From the NCBI GenBank assembly GCA_045649205.1, contig JAZRPJ010000179.1:1-44726 (forward strand): a stretch of DNA of 44,726 bases. The letters run 5' to 3'. Numbering within the stretch: position 1 is the stretch's first letter; the number at the start of each line of letters is the position of its first letter. This document shows positions 16,626 to 25,298 of the stretch, one piece after another. The notes beneath the pieces are model-generated. The model ran no database searches. It worked only from the letters and a program-made list of their open reading frames with translations, and had not been told where the DNA came from. The DNA comes from Flemingiibacterium sp045649205. Lineage in GTDB: Bacteria; Bacillota; Clostridia; Oscillospirales; CAG-272. Position numbers and translations under genes: made by a program.

Positions 16626-17318
16626 TTATCTGCGCCTTCTTCCGCTGTTCGCGATAAGGACTAATCGAAGGAGGTTCGCAAGAGATACAGCCAGAGCCGC
16701 AACATAGGTGAGTGCCGCCGCCGTCAATACCTTTCTTGCGTTTTTAAGCTCGCCCTCGTCGAGATTTGCAGAACCGAGTGCCGCCATGGCACGACGGCTG
16801 GCATTGAACTCCACGGGAAGCGTCACAAGCTGAAACAGCGTTGAAAAGCCGAACGCCGCAACGCCGATATAGGCGAGCAACGGATAAGAAAGAATAATTC
16901 CGAGAAGAATGAGGGGCATTGCCAAATTTGAGCCGATATTGGTGATCGGAATTATTGCCGCACGGAGCTTCATAGGGGTATATCCTACAGCATACTGAAC
17001 AGCGTGACCGGCTTCGTGAGCCGCAACGCCAACTGCCGCCGCACTGTCAGCACTGTATGTGCTGTCAGAAAGAAATACCGTGTTGTTTTTCGGGTTGAAA
17101 TGGTCAGAAAGCTCGCCCGGAATTCGCTCTATGCGAACATTTGAAAGACCGTTTTCGTCGAGGATCTGCCTTGCCGCCATAGCGCCGGTCATCCCCGATT
17201 TGGTTTTTATTTTAGCGTATTTATTGAAAGTGCCTTTAACGTTGAACTGCGCCCACAGTGCAAATATCACCGCCGGAAGCACCAACACAAGATAAGTGTA
17301 ATCAATTCCGAAAAACAT
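16626..17318 (-). CDS. yugP: Membrane zinc metallopeptidase, YugP family
   Basis: The 230-residue protein has an N-terminal transmembrane segment (about 6-24), the zinc motif HEAGH at 101-105, two further hydrophobic helices around 120-170 and one near the C-terminus. It matches the YugP family of neutral zinc metallopeptidases, whose substrates are not known to me. The start is ATG 17316-17318 with GGAG 6 nt upstream; the in-frame TTG at 17330 lies in that ribosome binding site. It is inserted between fmt and rsmB, a position seen in Clostridia but not in B. subtilis. Confidence 0.88.
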   Translation of the reverse strand: MFFGIDYTYLVLVLPAVIFALWAQFNVKGTFNKYAKIKTKSGMTGAMAARQILDENGLSNVRIERIPGELSDHFNPKNNTVFLSDSTYSADSAAAVGVAAHEAGHAVQYAVGYTPMKLRAAIIPITNIGSNLAMPLILLGIILSYPLLAYIGVAAFGFSTLFQLVTLPVEFNASRRAMAALGSANLDEGELKNARKVLTAAALTYVAALAVSLANLLRLVLIANSGRRRR

Positions 17319-17335
17319 ACTTTTCTCCAAAAATT

Positions 17336-18292
17336 TTATTTTGAATATTTCGTAAGAACGTCGCCAACGGCAATTTTTCTGCCGTTGATGAAGTCGGATG
17401 CAGGCATACGGCTTTTACCCTCGGGAAGCAGGTTTGTGATGTAAATTGAGCCGACACCGCAGGCTACCTCAATTCGGTTTGCCTTGGCGTCACAGCACAA
17501 AACCTCGCCGAAGTTTGTGTGAGCCTTTGCCGTATCCGCAACTTCTGCGCGGACGATTTTCAGTGCCTTGCCGTCATGAGCTGCCACCGACAAAGGGAAC
17601 GGTGAAAGTCCGCGAATACGGTTGCAGACTGTCTTTGCGTCAAGCGAAAAATCGAGAACGGCATCCTCATTTGTAATTTTTGCCGCATAATTTGATTTTG
17701 AATCATCCTGCTTTTCACGGGTGGCTGTTCCATCTTCGAGAGATTCAACTGTGGTGAGAAGCAGCTTTGCACCGGCTTCGGCAAGCTTGTCGTGTAGGGT
17801 TTCAAAATCGTCGTTGTCTTCAATATCAACAGTGCATTTCGAGAGCATATCGCCGGTGTCAAGCCCTACGTCCATGTACATAATGGTGATTCCCGTTTCC
17901 TTCTCGCCGTCAATGATGGCACGCTGAATGGGCGCGGCACCGCGGTATTTAGGAAGCAGTGAGCCGTGTACGTTGATGCATCCGAGGCGAGGGTAATTTA
18001 TTACATTCTCCGGCAAAATCTTGCCGTAAGCCGCAACCACTATAAGGTCAGGCGCAAGGCTGTCAAGAAGCCCGGCAAACTCCTCGCCGCGAAGTGTCGC
18101 AGGCTGATATACCTCGATTCCTCTCTCAAGGGCATAAACCTTTACCGGTGAAGGGGTCAGAATCATTTTGCGCCCCTTCGGCTTATCAGGCTGGGTAACA
18201 ACGCCAACGATATCTGCTCCTGCATTAACTAATGCCTCAAGCTGTATCTTGGCAAAATCGGGAGTTCCCATGAATAAGATCTTCGATTTCAT
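17336..18292 (-). CDS. fmt: Methionyl-tRNA formyltransferase
   Basis: The 318-residue enzyme formylates initiator Met-tRNA with 10-formyl-tetrahydrofolate. The N-terminal Rossmann domain has the catalytic triad Asn107, His109 and Asp145, within INVHGSLLPKYRGAAPIQ and DVGLDTGD. The C-terminal OB-like tRNA-binding domain spans about 205-318. It follows def by 8 nt, so formylation and deformylation are co-expressed. All conserved residues are intact. Confidence 0.96.
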   Translation of the reverse strand: MKSKILFMGTPDFAKIQLEALVNAGADIVGVVTQPDKPKGRKMILTPSPVKVYALERGIEVYQPATLRGEEFAGLLDSLAPDLIVVAAYGKILPENVINYPRLGCINVHGSLLPKYRGAAPIQRAIIDGEKETGITIMYMDVGLDTGDMLSKCTVDIEDNDDFETLHDKLAEAGAKLLLTTVESLEDGTATREKQDDSKSNYAAKITNEDAVLDFSLDAKTVCNRIRGLSPFPLSVAAHDGKALKIVRAEVADTAKAHTNFGEVLCCDAKANRIEVACGVGSIYITNLLPEGKSRMPASDFINGRKIAVGDVLTKYSK

Positions 18293-18300
18293 CGCCCACC

Positions 18301-18771
18301 TCAGTCCTCAACTTCATCGGGGTCGAGCATTCTCACCGCGTTATCGGTGAAGAGAATACCGTCAAGATGGTCGATTTCATGACAGAAAGCCCGGGCAAGC
18401 AAATCTGTTCCGGTTGCGGTATATTCCTTACCGTCAAGACCTGTGGCACGGACTGTAACAGTCTTGGGGCGGTCGGTAATTCCCCATTTTCCGGGAACTG
18501 ACAGACATCCCTCAACCTCTTTCTGCTTCCCCTCTCTTTTGATGATTTCGGGGTTTATCATAACGTAGGTTTTGTCCGGCTCTGTTTCAACCACTACCAT
18601 CCGACGCAGCTTTCCTACCTGAACTGCGGCAAGTCCGCATCCGCCTGCGGCGTGCATCGTTTCTATCATATCCGCCGCGAGAGTTTTTATACGTTCATCA
18701 ATTATTTCAACTGGGCGGCTCTTCTTGCGAAGAATGGGGTCGCCCTCTTTTACTATGTTAAGCTTTGCCAT
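18301..18771 (-). CDS. def: Peptide deformylase
   Basis: The 156-residue metalloenzyme removes N-formyl groups from nascent proteins. Motif 1 is GCGLAAVQVG (44-53), with Val replacing the more common Pro. Motif 2 is EGCLS with metal ligand Cys89, and motif 3 is HEIDH with His131, Glu132 and His135. The start is ATG 18769-18771 with AGGA 7 nt upstream; the in-frame start at 18789 is discarded. It sits between priA (24-nt gap) and fmt (8 nt). Confidence 0.95.
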   Translation of the reverse strand: MAKLNIVKEGDPILRKKSRPVEIIDERIKTLAADMIETMHAAGGCGLAAVQVGKLRRMVVVETEPDKTYVMINPEIIKREGKQKEVEGCLSVPGKWGITDRPKTVTVRATGLDGKEYTATGTDLLARAFCHEIDHLDGILFTDNAVRMLDPDEVED

Positions 18772-18795
18772 ATCAATTTCCTTTCGCAACAGTCA

Positions 18796-21054
18796 TTACA
18801 TGGATGCCGGGTTTATATCAACGGATATCGCCGCCGCCTTTGAGGGCTTTGGGAAAGCCTCGATAAGCGAATTTATCATGGCACGCACCCGTTTTGTCAC
18901 CTGACATTTTATTATTATTCTCATTCTGAAAACATTATTAACTTTATAAACCGGCGCTTCAAAAGGTCCGAAAATGTACGTCGGTATATCGGAATACTCC
19001 GATGCGAGAGCCTCACGAAGCTTCTTGTCAAGCTCCAGCGACATTTCAAGCACCGCTTTTTCATCCTCACCGTGGATTCCGAGAAGCACAAACTCGCAGA
19101 AAGGCGGAAATTTAAGCTGTTTTCGCAGTTTTATGGCGCTTTCATAAAATCTGCGGTAATCCTGAACGGCGGCTAAATTTATAGTTTCATTATCCGGTGA
19201 GTAGGTTTGAATGATCGCTCTGCCCGGCTTATCTGCGCGTCCTGCCCTGCCGATGACCTGGGTAAGAAGCGCAAAGGTCCGCTCGGTCGCCTTATAGTCA
19301 TCAAGGTAGAGAGCACTGTCAGCGTTGATTATGCCAACCAAGGTTACATCCGGGAAATTATGCCCTTTCGTAACCATCTGGGTTCCGATAAGTATGTCCG
19401 CTTTATGCTCGCGAAACCTTGAAAGTATGGTATCGTGGGAGAATTTTCCGCTTGTGGCGTCCGCATCGAGGCGAAGTATGCGAGCTTCGGGGAATAGGGC
19501 ATGAATCTCCTCTGCCACAAGCTGTGTACCGAATCCGCGTCTGCCGATATGCTCGGAGGCGCATTGGGGGCAAAGGTCGGGTACAGTCCTCGTATAGCCG
19601 CAGTAGTGGCATTTTAATAAATCCCCGTCCGCTTCCCTGTGATATGTAAGAGAAACAGAGCAGTTGGGGCAGGTTATGACCTCGCCGCACTTAAGGCAGC
19701 TCAAAAAGTTATTATATCCGCGCCTGCTGACAAAAAGTATTGACTGCTCGCCTTTTTTAAGATTTTCGGCAAGCTCTTCGCGCAGTATTTCTCCGATAGG
19801 GGTGATCTGACCTTTTACGGCATCCCTTCGCAGGTCGGCAATTATTACCTCGGGCAGTATGGAATTGCCGTACCGCTCATCAAGGGTTACAAGAGAATAA
19901 ATTTCCTCCCTTGCTCGATAATAGGACTCAAGTGAGGGGGTCGCCGAGGCAAGAAGCATCAGCGCATTATTCTTTGCGGCACGGTATCTGGCAATATCAC
20001 GGGTGTGATATTTGGGGTTCATATCCGATTTGTAGGTATGCTCCTGCTCCTCATCAATGACTATCATTCCAAGGTTATCAAGGGGAGCGAAAATCGCCGA
20101 GCGTGTACCTATAACCACATCAACATCGTGAGCACGGATACGCTTCCATGCGTCCGCTTTTTCTCCCTCGGAGAGGGATGAATGAAGAACCGCCACACGG
20201 CTTCCGAAGAATCCGCAGAACAAATCCACCGTCTGTCCCGTCAAGGATATTTCGGGAACAAGCACAATAACCGAACGTCCGTCGGCAATTACGCTGTCAA
20301 TAACCGATTTTATAACTCTGGTCTTGCCGCTGCCGGTAACCCCGTAAAGCAGGGCTGCGCATGGCTCTTTCGACGTGGCAAGCTTCGAAAGCTCCAATGC
20401 AGCGGCGGATTGTTTTTCACTTAATGTGTTATCATCGCTTACAATTCCCCGTCCGGCGTAGGGGTTTCTGTAAATTTCACACTCGCGCATGGAAAGAAGC
20501 CCTTTTGTGACCATATTTTTAAGAGTCGTCTTCGATACGCCTGCTTTACCGGAAAGCTCGTTTTCGGAATATTCCACGTCGCGTGACATATACTCAGCGG
20601 CTTTTTTCTCGGCTGAACCAAGTCTGATTCCGGAGAAATCCGTCAATGCACGGTAGTATCTTTCCTTCGGGTCGCGCTTCGGTTTAAAGAGATTCCCCAT
20701 AGCTCCGCCGGGAAGGATCGTGGAAACTGCCTCTCCATAGGAACAAAAGGTGCGTTCTCTTAAAAACGCACAAAGCCCGAGCAGCTCCTCGGACAAAGAA
20801 AACCGCTCATCCGCAGTGGCAAGCACGGGCTTTAAATTCTCATATTCCGAATGATCGGAAAGCTCGGTGACAAGAGCAGTCCTTTTTACACCGCCCTTTG
20901 ATGTTGCTCCGAACCCCACCATAACAAGAGAACCCTTTTTGACTTTCCCCACAAACTCCGGTGGAACAAGGTAGTCAAACGGCTTATCCGCCAAATACGG
21001 AAGCTCAAGTATTCTTACCCTCGCAACACGGGCGGATTCAAATTCCGATGCCAT
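18796..21054 (-). CDS. priA: Primosomal replication-restart helicase PriA
   Basis: The 752-residue helicase reloads the replicative helicase at stalled forks. It has an N-terminal 3'-DNA-binding domain (about 1-105) and a winged-helix region. Helicase lobe 1 carries Walker A GVTGSGKT and a DEEQEH box. A zinc-binding insertion has paired cysteines (CLKCGEVITCPNC, then CHYCGY and CPQC), and lobe 2 contains GTQMVTKGHNFPDV and QVIGRAGR. Its ATG overlaps the rpoZ stop by 1 nt. In B. subtilis coaBC lies between rpoZ and priA; it is absent here. Confidence 0.96.
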   Translation of the reverse strand: MASEFESARVARVRILELPYLADKPFDYLVPPEFVGKVKKGSLVMVGFGATSKGGVKRTALVTELSDHSEYENLKPVLATADERFSLSEELLGLCAFLRERTFCSYGEAVSTILPGGAMGNLFKPKRDPKERYYRALTDFSGIRLGSAEKKAAEYMSRDVEYSENELSGKAGVSKTTLKNMVTKGLLSMRECEIYRNPYAGRGIVSDDNTLSEKQSAAALELSKLATSKEPCAALLYGVTGSGKTRVIKSVIDSVIADGRSVIVLVPEISLTGQTVDLFCGFFGSRVAVLHSSLSEGEKADAWKRIRAHDVDVVIGTRSAIFAPLDNLGMIVIDEEQEHTYKSDMNPKYHTRDIARYRAAKNNALMLLASATPSLESYYRAREEIYSLVTLDERYGNSILPEVIIADLRRDAVKGQITPIGEILREELAENLKKGEQSILFVSRRGYNNFLSCLKCGEVITCPNCSVSLTYHREADGDLLKCHYCGYTRTVPDLCPQCASEHIGRRGFGTQLVAEEIHALFPEARILRLDADATSGKFSHDTILSRFREHKADILIGTQMVTKGHNFPDVTLVGIINADSALYLDDYKATERTFALLTQVIGRAGRADKPGRAIIQTYSPDNETINLAAVQDYRRFYESAIKLRKQLKFPPFCEFVLLGIHGEDEKAVLEMSLELDKKLREALASEYSDIPTYIFGPFEAPVYKVNNVFRMRIIIKCQVTKRVRAMINSLIEAFPKPSKAAAISVDINPASM

Positions 21055-21338
21055 TAGTTGAATTCTCTTAATGTGATAGAGGATTCGTCAATTCTGTATT
21101 CGCCCTGATGAAGTCTGTTGATAGCGTTCTTGACCGCTTTTTCGTCGCGGATATCGCGCTTTATCATGGATGCAAGGCTCTTATCCGTTTCCTTGCTTGC
21201 GATAAGCTTTTCAGCCTGCTCACGCTGGTTCACATATTCATCGGTAACGATGCGTGCGCATTTTGCAGTAGCGATGCAAAGGATATAACGGTTAAATCTT
21301 CCGTTCTGACCAAGTTCTTCAACTGATGGGTAAATCAT
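21054..21338 (-). CDS. rpoZ: RNA polymerase omega subunit
   Basis: The 94-residue protein begins MIYPSVEEL and has the omega core NGRFNRYILCIATAKCARIV. It stabilises the beta-prime subunit of RNA polymerase. The C-terminal half is more variable. The start is ATG 21336-21338 with GGAG 6 nt upstream; an in-frame TTG at 21350 is part of the ribosome binding site. Its place between gmk and priA supports the call. Confidence 0.9.
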   Translation of the reverse strand: MIYPSVEELGQNGRFNRYILCIATAKCARIVTDEYVNQREQAEKLIASKETDKSLASMIKRDIRDEKAVKNAINRLHQGEYRIDESSITLREFN

Positions 21339-21387
21339 AATTTTCTCCAATCTGCCGTCTTATTGCGGCTCCGTTAAGTAATTGTTT

Positions 21388-22002
21388 CTATCTTCCAAAG
21401 AAGGAATTTACAAATTCCTCTGCCCGTGAAACACGGTGCTTTTCGGCGTTGACTATATTTATAATCGTCCTTGCCGCCTCGTCGATCATACCGTCGCCAT
21501 TGACGACCATATAATCGTATTCAGTAAGCTTCGCAAGCTCTGCCTTCGAGGTTTCAAGTCGATTTGTGATAACCTCATCCGGCACATCGTCCCCCCGTCC
21601 GCGAAGCCGACGCTCTAAAGTGGGATAATCCGGCGGTGCTATCATCAGCATGAGGGCATCGGGGCATTTTCTCTTTATCTGCATCGCCCCTGCCACCTCA
21701 ATTTCGAGGATGACGTTCTTACCTGCAGCAAGGTTGTCATAGACCTCTTTTTTCGGTGTACCGTAGTAATTGCCGCAGTATTCGGCATGTTCAAGCATCA
21801 TATCCGATGCGATTCGTCCCTCAAATTCATCTCGGGTGATGAAGTAGTAATTAACCCCGTCAATCTCCCCTGCACGGGGTGCACGGGTGGTCGCCGAAAC
21901 CGAATACACGAAATCCGGTGAAAGTTCCATAAGCCGCTTGATTACCGTTCCCTTTCCGCTTCCCGACGGACCCGATATTACAAGTAGTATTCCTTTTTTC
22001 AT
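21388..22002 (-). CDS. gmk: Guanylate kinase
   Basis: The 204-residue kinase converts GMP and ATP to GDP and ADP. The P-loop is SGPSGSGKGT (10-19), followed by the GMP-binding SATTRAPRAGEIDGVNYYF block and the lid segment RLRGRGDD. The start is ATG 22000-22002 with AGGTGA about 7 nt upstream; an earlier in-frame ATG at 22053 would overlap remA. It lies between remA and rpoZ, the conserved Firmicute order. Confidence 0.96.
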   Translation of the reverse strand: MKKGILLVISGPSGSGKGTVIKRLMELSPDFVYSVSATTRAPRAGEIDGVNYYFITRDEFEGRIASDMMLEHAEYCGNYYGTPKKEVYDNLAAGKNVILEIEVAGAMQIKRKCPDALMLMIAPPDYPTLERRLRGRGDDVPDEVITNRLETSKAELAKLTEYDYMVVNGDGMIDEAARTIINIVNAEKHRVSRAEEFVNSFFGR

Positions 22003-22015
22003 GCTACATTCACCT

Positions 22016-22282
22016 TTATGACAGCTCTTCTTCCTCATCCTCCGCGGTTTCATCGCTGAGTCTGTTGGAAATGGTTTCTGCCTGGAATGCGGATAGAATG
22101 ACGTGCTCGCTGTCTGTAATAATTGCGGCTCTTGTACGCTTGCCGCAGGTTACATCGATGGCTCTGCCGCTGTCCTTTGCATCCTGCACGAGTCTTTTAA
22201 TTGGCGCGCTGTCGGGGCTGACTACTGCAACTACTCTCTCTGCGGCAACCATGTTGCCGAAGCCTACGTTTATAAATTTCAT
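22016..22282 (-). CDS. remA: RemA-family (DUF370) regulatory DNA-binding protein
   Basis: The 88-residue protein has the RemA/YlzA hallmark N-terminus FINVGFGNMV and the segment DVTCGKRTRA. RemA of B. subtilis is a small ring-forming DNA-binding protein that activates matrix and osmoprotection genes. The acidic C-terminal tail is lineage-variable. The position between yicC and gmk is the standard one. Which genes it controls here cannot be read from the window. Confidence 0.92.
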   Translation of the reverse strand: MKFINVGFGNMVAAERVVAVVSPDSAPIKRLVQDAKDSGRAIDVTCGKRTRAAIITDSEHVILSAFQAETISNRLSDETAEDEEEELS

Positions 22283-22315
22283 TTTATTTTCCTCTTTTCG
22301 AGAAGTAAGGGAGTC

Positions 22316-23209
22316 TTACTCTAAATTCTGAAGCTGTTCGCGGATCTTTTCAAGCTCGCTCTTTATATCTACAACCATAGCGGCAATTTCCACGCTCTGC
22401 GCCTTTGAACCGATGGTGTTGGTTTCGCGGTTCATTTCCTGCATGAGGAAATCGAGCTTTCTGCCTACCGGCTCCGAAGCTTTGAAAATTTCACGCATGG
22501 CATCGAAGTGACAGCCAAGCCTTACAAGCTCCTCGTCAATGGCAACTCTGTCGGCGTAAATGGCACATTCGGTAAGCACCATATTAGGATTAAGCTCAAC
22601 CATATTGTCGGCAAGCAGACTCTTGAGTCTTTCCTCAAATTTCTGATGATAGCTTGCGATCTCCACCTCGGAGTGTTCCTTAATTTTTGCCGCAATTCCC
22701 TCGATTTTTTCCAGCTTTTCAAGGATGTCAGCCTTAAGACGCTCGCCCTCGGTTTCACGCACCCTAAGAAATGCCTCGATAGCCTCGTCAAGCACCGGTT
22801 CTATCATCAGCCAATCCCTCTCGGCATCCTCCTCCGGCTTTGAAACGACGAAAACATCGTTGTTTCTCGCAACGCTCATCACGGAAATGTCATCTTTAAG
22901 TCCAAATTCGTCGCGGAGCTTCCTTAAAGCCGCAATGTAGCTTTCCGTATAAGCGCGGTCAATATCAACGCTCACACCTACATTCTCGACCACTTCAACG
23001 CCCACATATACATCAACTTTTCCGCGAGAAATGCCCTTTGTCTGGACATATCTGCGGATACGGTCCTCGAGGAAAGTGTATGCCCTTGAAATTTTGACCG
23101 TGCAGTCAAGGTAGCGGTTGTTAACGCTTTTTAGTTCCGCTGTTATATTTTTACCGTCGGAAGGGGAGCATTTTGTTGCCCGTCCGAAAGCGGTCATACT
23201 GCGTACCAT
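22316..23209 (-). CDS. yicC: YicC/YloC-family endoribonuclease
   Basis: The 297-residue protein begins MVRSMTAFGRA and has the family segments LKSVNNRYLD and, at the C-terminus, EMNRETNTIGSKA, plus a charged helical middle region. YicC-type proteins are reported as endoribonucleases that assist RNA decay; earlier annotation was stress-induced protein. It is the first gene of the 15-gene minus-strand cluster, behind a perfect consensus promoter and AAAGGA. Confidence 0.92.
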   Translation of the reverse strand: MVRSMTAFGRATKCSPSDGKNITAELKSVNNRYLDCTVKISRAYTFLEDRIRRYVQTKGISRGKVDVYVGVEVVENVGVSVDIDRAYTESYIAALRKLRDEFGLKDDISVMSVARNNDVFVVSKPEEDAERDWLMIEPVLDEAIEAFLRVRETEGERLKADILEKLEKIEGIAAKIKEHSEVEIASYHQKFEERLKSLLADNMVELNPNMVLTECAIYADRVAIDEELVRLGCHFDAMREIFKASEPVGRKLDFLMQEMNRETNTIGSKAQSVEIAAMVVDIKSELEKIREQLQNLE

Positions 23210-23268
23210 CTTTTTTATTCCTTTCGCAAATTACATTTTCTGCAAGAAAACATTACTATACACTATAT

Positions 23269-23297
23269 ATTATACCTCAAAAGAAACCGTTTGTCAA
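23269..23297 (-). promoter_or_regulatory. Consensus sigma-A promoter of the yicC-to-thiN cluster
   Basis: Perfect TTGACA (23292-23297) and perfect TATAAT (23269-23274) are separated by 17 nt, about 60 nt upstream of the yicC ATG. It is the only strong promoter seen for the cluster. Confidence 0.93.
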
Positions 23298-23365
23298 CCG
23301 AAAAAGTTCATTTTTATCGAAAACTGCGAGCTTTTTTCGGGATTTTTTGTGTTTTCGAGAGGATG

Positions 23366-23401
23366 CTACAAAAATAGAAAAGGAGCGGTGAAACCGCTCC
23401 T
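23366..23401 (-). terminator. Terminator after the DUF4432-like gene
   Basis: A perfect 9-bp stem AGGAGCGGT/ACCGCTCCT (23381-23401, loop GAA) is followed on the minus strand by TTTCTATTTTTG. It insulates the yicC promoter from the upstream epimerase genes. Confidence 0.88.
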
Positions 23402-23412
23402 CAAAAATGTAT

Positions 23413-24324
23413 TTATATCTTTTCAAACAAAAGATCAAGATAGAACTTGATATTTTCATCCGGTTTGATCTGTCTGTATGTAAAATTATCGTCAAGAGTC
23501 GTGGTGCATGGCTCGATTCCGAGAGCGTAGTCGCCGGCTACCGGACTACTCCACTGAACAAAGCTCGGAAGGGTATCAATCGAGTAAGAAACGGTCGCCT
23601 TCTTGCCGAGCTTCTTGTTGATAACTTCAGCCTTGCCTTCTGCCATATCAAGGAAATAGCAGCGCTCCTCATCGTTCACAATAGGAGCATCAAATAGGGG
23701 CTGATTTGCCAGATGCTTCTTGGCGTGCTCGCTTCTTGCCCACATGTTTTTGTAGTTCGTGACGATCTCCACACCCTCGTCAAGCATGGGATAACCGAAG
23801 TTTGTATGATAAAGCAGGCAGTAATCCTCGGTCTTTGTTCCTCTGTTAACGAGCGTATCGTCAACGTGGACTCTGTTCTCCTTCGGATAGAGGGTAACGA
23901 CTCTCTTCATCGCAAGATTCTTTCCGAAAAGTGCAGATTCTTCAATAAGTGCGGTTACTTCAAGCCTATCCTCATCATCTATAAGGCTGATAACCTTGGC
24001 AGGGGTATTGTGGTGAGTTCCGTGAAGCACGAAGCCCTCCCGTCCGCCCATGGAATCAAGTCCGCAGGTGTAGAGCATACCGCCCTCGAAGCGTTCGAGA
24101 AAGTCGATTTCTCTTGCAGTGAAGCCATTCTTTGATACAAAGCTCATATTCTGTCCCTCATACCAAAGCTGCATGATATCAAGCGCCTTGCTTTCGTTGA
24201 GAAGCACGCGAATATCGCCGCCTGCCATTTCAATTACGCGAAGCCCCGCTTCCTTTCCGTCGGTCAAAGTGTAACGGCGGATGTAAGCATTCTGAAGGGC
24301 ATTATTAATTCTTCCGTCTTTCAT
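23413..24324 (-). CDS. Aldose-1-epimerase-fold protein, DUF4432-like
   Basis: The 303-residue protein looks like the DUF4432 branch of the galactose-mutarotase superfamily, from DFLERFEGGMLYTCGLDS, LHGTHHNTPAK and LLYHTNFGYPMLDEG. His residues in the HGTHHNTPA and YHTNFG blocks and Glu in GIEPCT fit the superfamily active site. Related proteins bind or epimerise sugars or sugar acids; the substrate is unknown. It lies 20 nt after another epimerase-fold gene and has AGGAG as ribosome binding site, so the two are probably co-translated and act on related sugars. Confidence 0.8.
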   Translation of the reverse strand: MKDGRINNALQNAYIRRYTLTDGKEAGLRVIEMAGGDIRVLLNESKALDIMQLWYEGQNMSFVSKNGFTAREIDFLERFEGGMLYTCGLDSMGGREGFVLHGTHHNTPAKVISLIDDEDRLEVTALIEESALFGKNLAMKRVVTLYPKENRVHVDDTLVNRGTKTEDYCLLYHTNFGYPMLDEGVEIVTNYKNMWARSEHAKKHLANQPLFDAPIVNDEERCYFLDMAEGKAEVINKKLGKKATVSYSIDTLPSFVQWSSPVAGDYALGIEPCTTTLDDNFTYRQIKPDENIKFYLDLLFEKI

Positions 24325-24344
24325 GTTGATATTCTCCTAATAGT

Positions 24345-25232
24345 TTATACAAGCACCTTTACAGTGTAGCCAACGGAATATTCCTTACCTACATCAAGCT
24401 TGATTGCGTAGGGCTTGTCCTCGAAGTTGCCGGTTTCACCGAGATGTGCGGGAAGACCGTTCCAAGGCTCAAGACATACGAAAGGAGCTTTCTTCTTCGG
24501 AGGTGTCCAAACACCGAGAGCATCAAAGCCGTTGAAGTCAAATTCGATACCCTTGCCGGTCACCTTGTGAACGAGCTTTACCTTGCGACTGTCCAGCTTC
24601 TTTGTGAGAAGAACGTCAACGTCGTAGTCGTCATGACAGAGATCCCATTCGTTTGTATTGTTAAGCTTGTCAACGGCACCGAGAGCTGCGTCGATATATC
24701 CGCCGCCGTAGTTTGTGGTATAGATAACATCGGTGTTTTCAACCTTTTCGAAAACAAGCTTGTAATCGGAGAAGCTTTCACCCTCGTTCATGGGGCATCT
24801 GAATCCGGGGTGACCTCCGATGCAGAACCAAATGGGCTTATTATCGGTATTAACTACCTTAAACTCGGTACGGAAGCCCTCGTCGGTAATCGTGTGAGTT
24901 ATGTAGAGGTTAAATTTGTAGGGGTAGAGTGCCATTGTTTCCTCGTTATCGGTGAGAAGGTATACGAGCTTGTCAGCAGCAGCTTCAACAAGTTTGAATT
25001 CCTTCTTTCTTGCAAATCCGTGCTTCATAAGCGGATATGCAACACCCTCAAATTTAACGCTTCCGTCAATGGTGGAGCCTACTGTGGGGAAAAGCACGGG
25101 GGTATGGCTTGCCCAGAATTCGGGGATACCCTCCCATACATATTCCTTTCCGTCAAGCTTGTAGGAAACAAGCTCACCGCCCATGGTGGAACATACTGCC
25201 GATGCACGGGTCGTCTTAATCTCGCTGTTCAT
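24345..25232 (-). CDS. Aldose 1-epimerase, LacX-like
   Basis: The 295-residue protein has the mutarotase fold of the LacX subgroup: FPTVGS near residue 50, MKHGFAR near 70, IGGHPGFRCP with the catalytic His around 140, and LEPWNGLPAH near the C-terminus. It should interconvert anomers of an aldose, but the sugar is not evident. AAAGGAG precedes the ATG. It follows ftsH with only a hairpin between, so it may receive some read-through. No sugar transporter or kinase is adjacent. Confidence 0.85.
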   Translation of the reverse strand: MNSEIKTTRASAVCSTMGGELVSYKLDGKEYVWEGIPEFWASHTPVLFPTVGSTIDGSVKFEGVAYPLMKHGFARKKEFKLVEAAADKLVYLLTDNEETMALYPYKFNLYITHTITDEGFRTEFKVVNTDNKPIWFCIGGHPGFRCPMNEGESFSDYKLVFEKVENTDVIYTTNYGGGYIDAALGAVDKLNNTNEWDLCHDDYDVDVLLTKKLDSRKVKLVHKVTGKGIEFDFNGFDALGVWTPPKKKAPFVCLEPWNGLPAHLGETGNFEDKPYAIKLDVGKEYSVGYTVKVLV

Positions 25233-25260
25233 GTTTTATCTCCTTTTGATTTTATTTGTC

Positions 25261-25289
25261 GGAAATGCCGCTACTAAAGCGGCATTTCC
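25261..25289 (-). terminator. Terminator-like hairpin after ftsH
   Basis: A perfect 11-bp stem (25261-25271 with 25279-25289) lies in the ftsH-epimerase gap. The tract after it on the minus strand is A/T-rich but lacks a solid T run, so termination may be partial. Confidence 0.6.
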
Positions 25290-25298
25290 CTATTTAGT

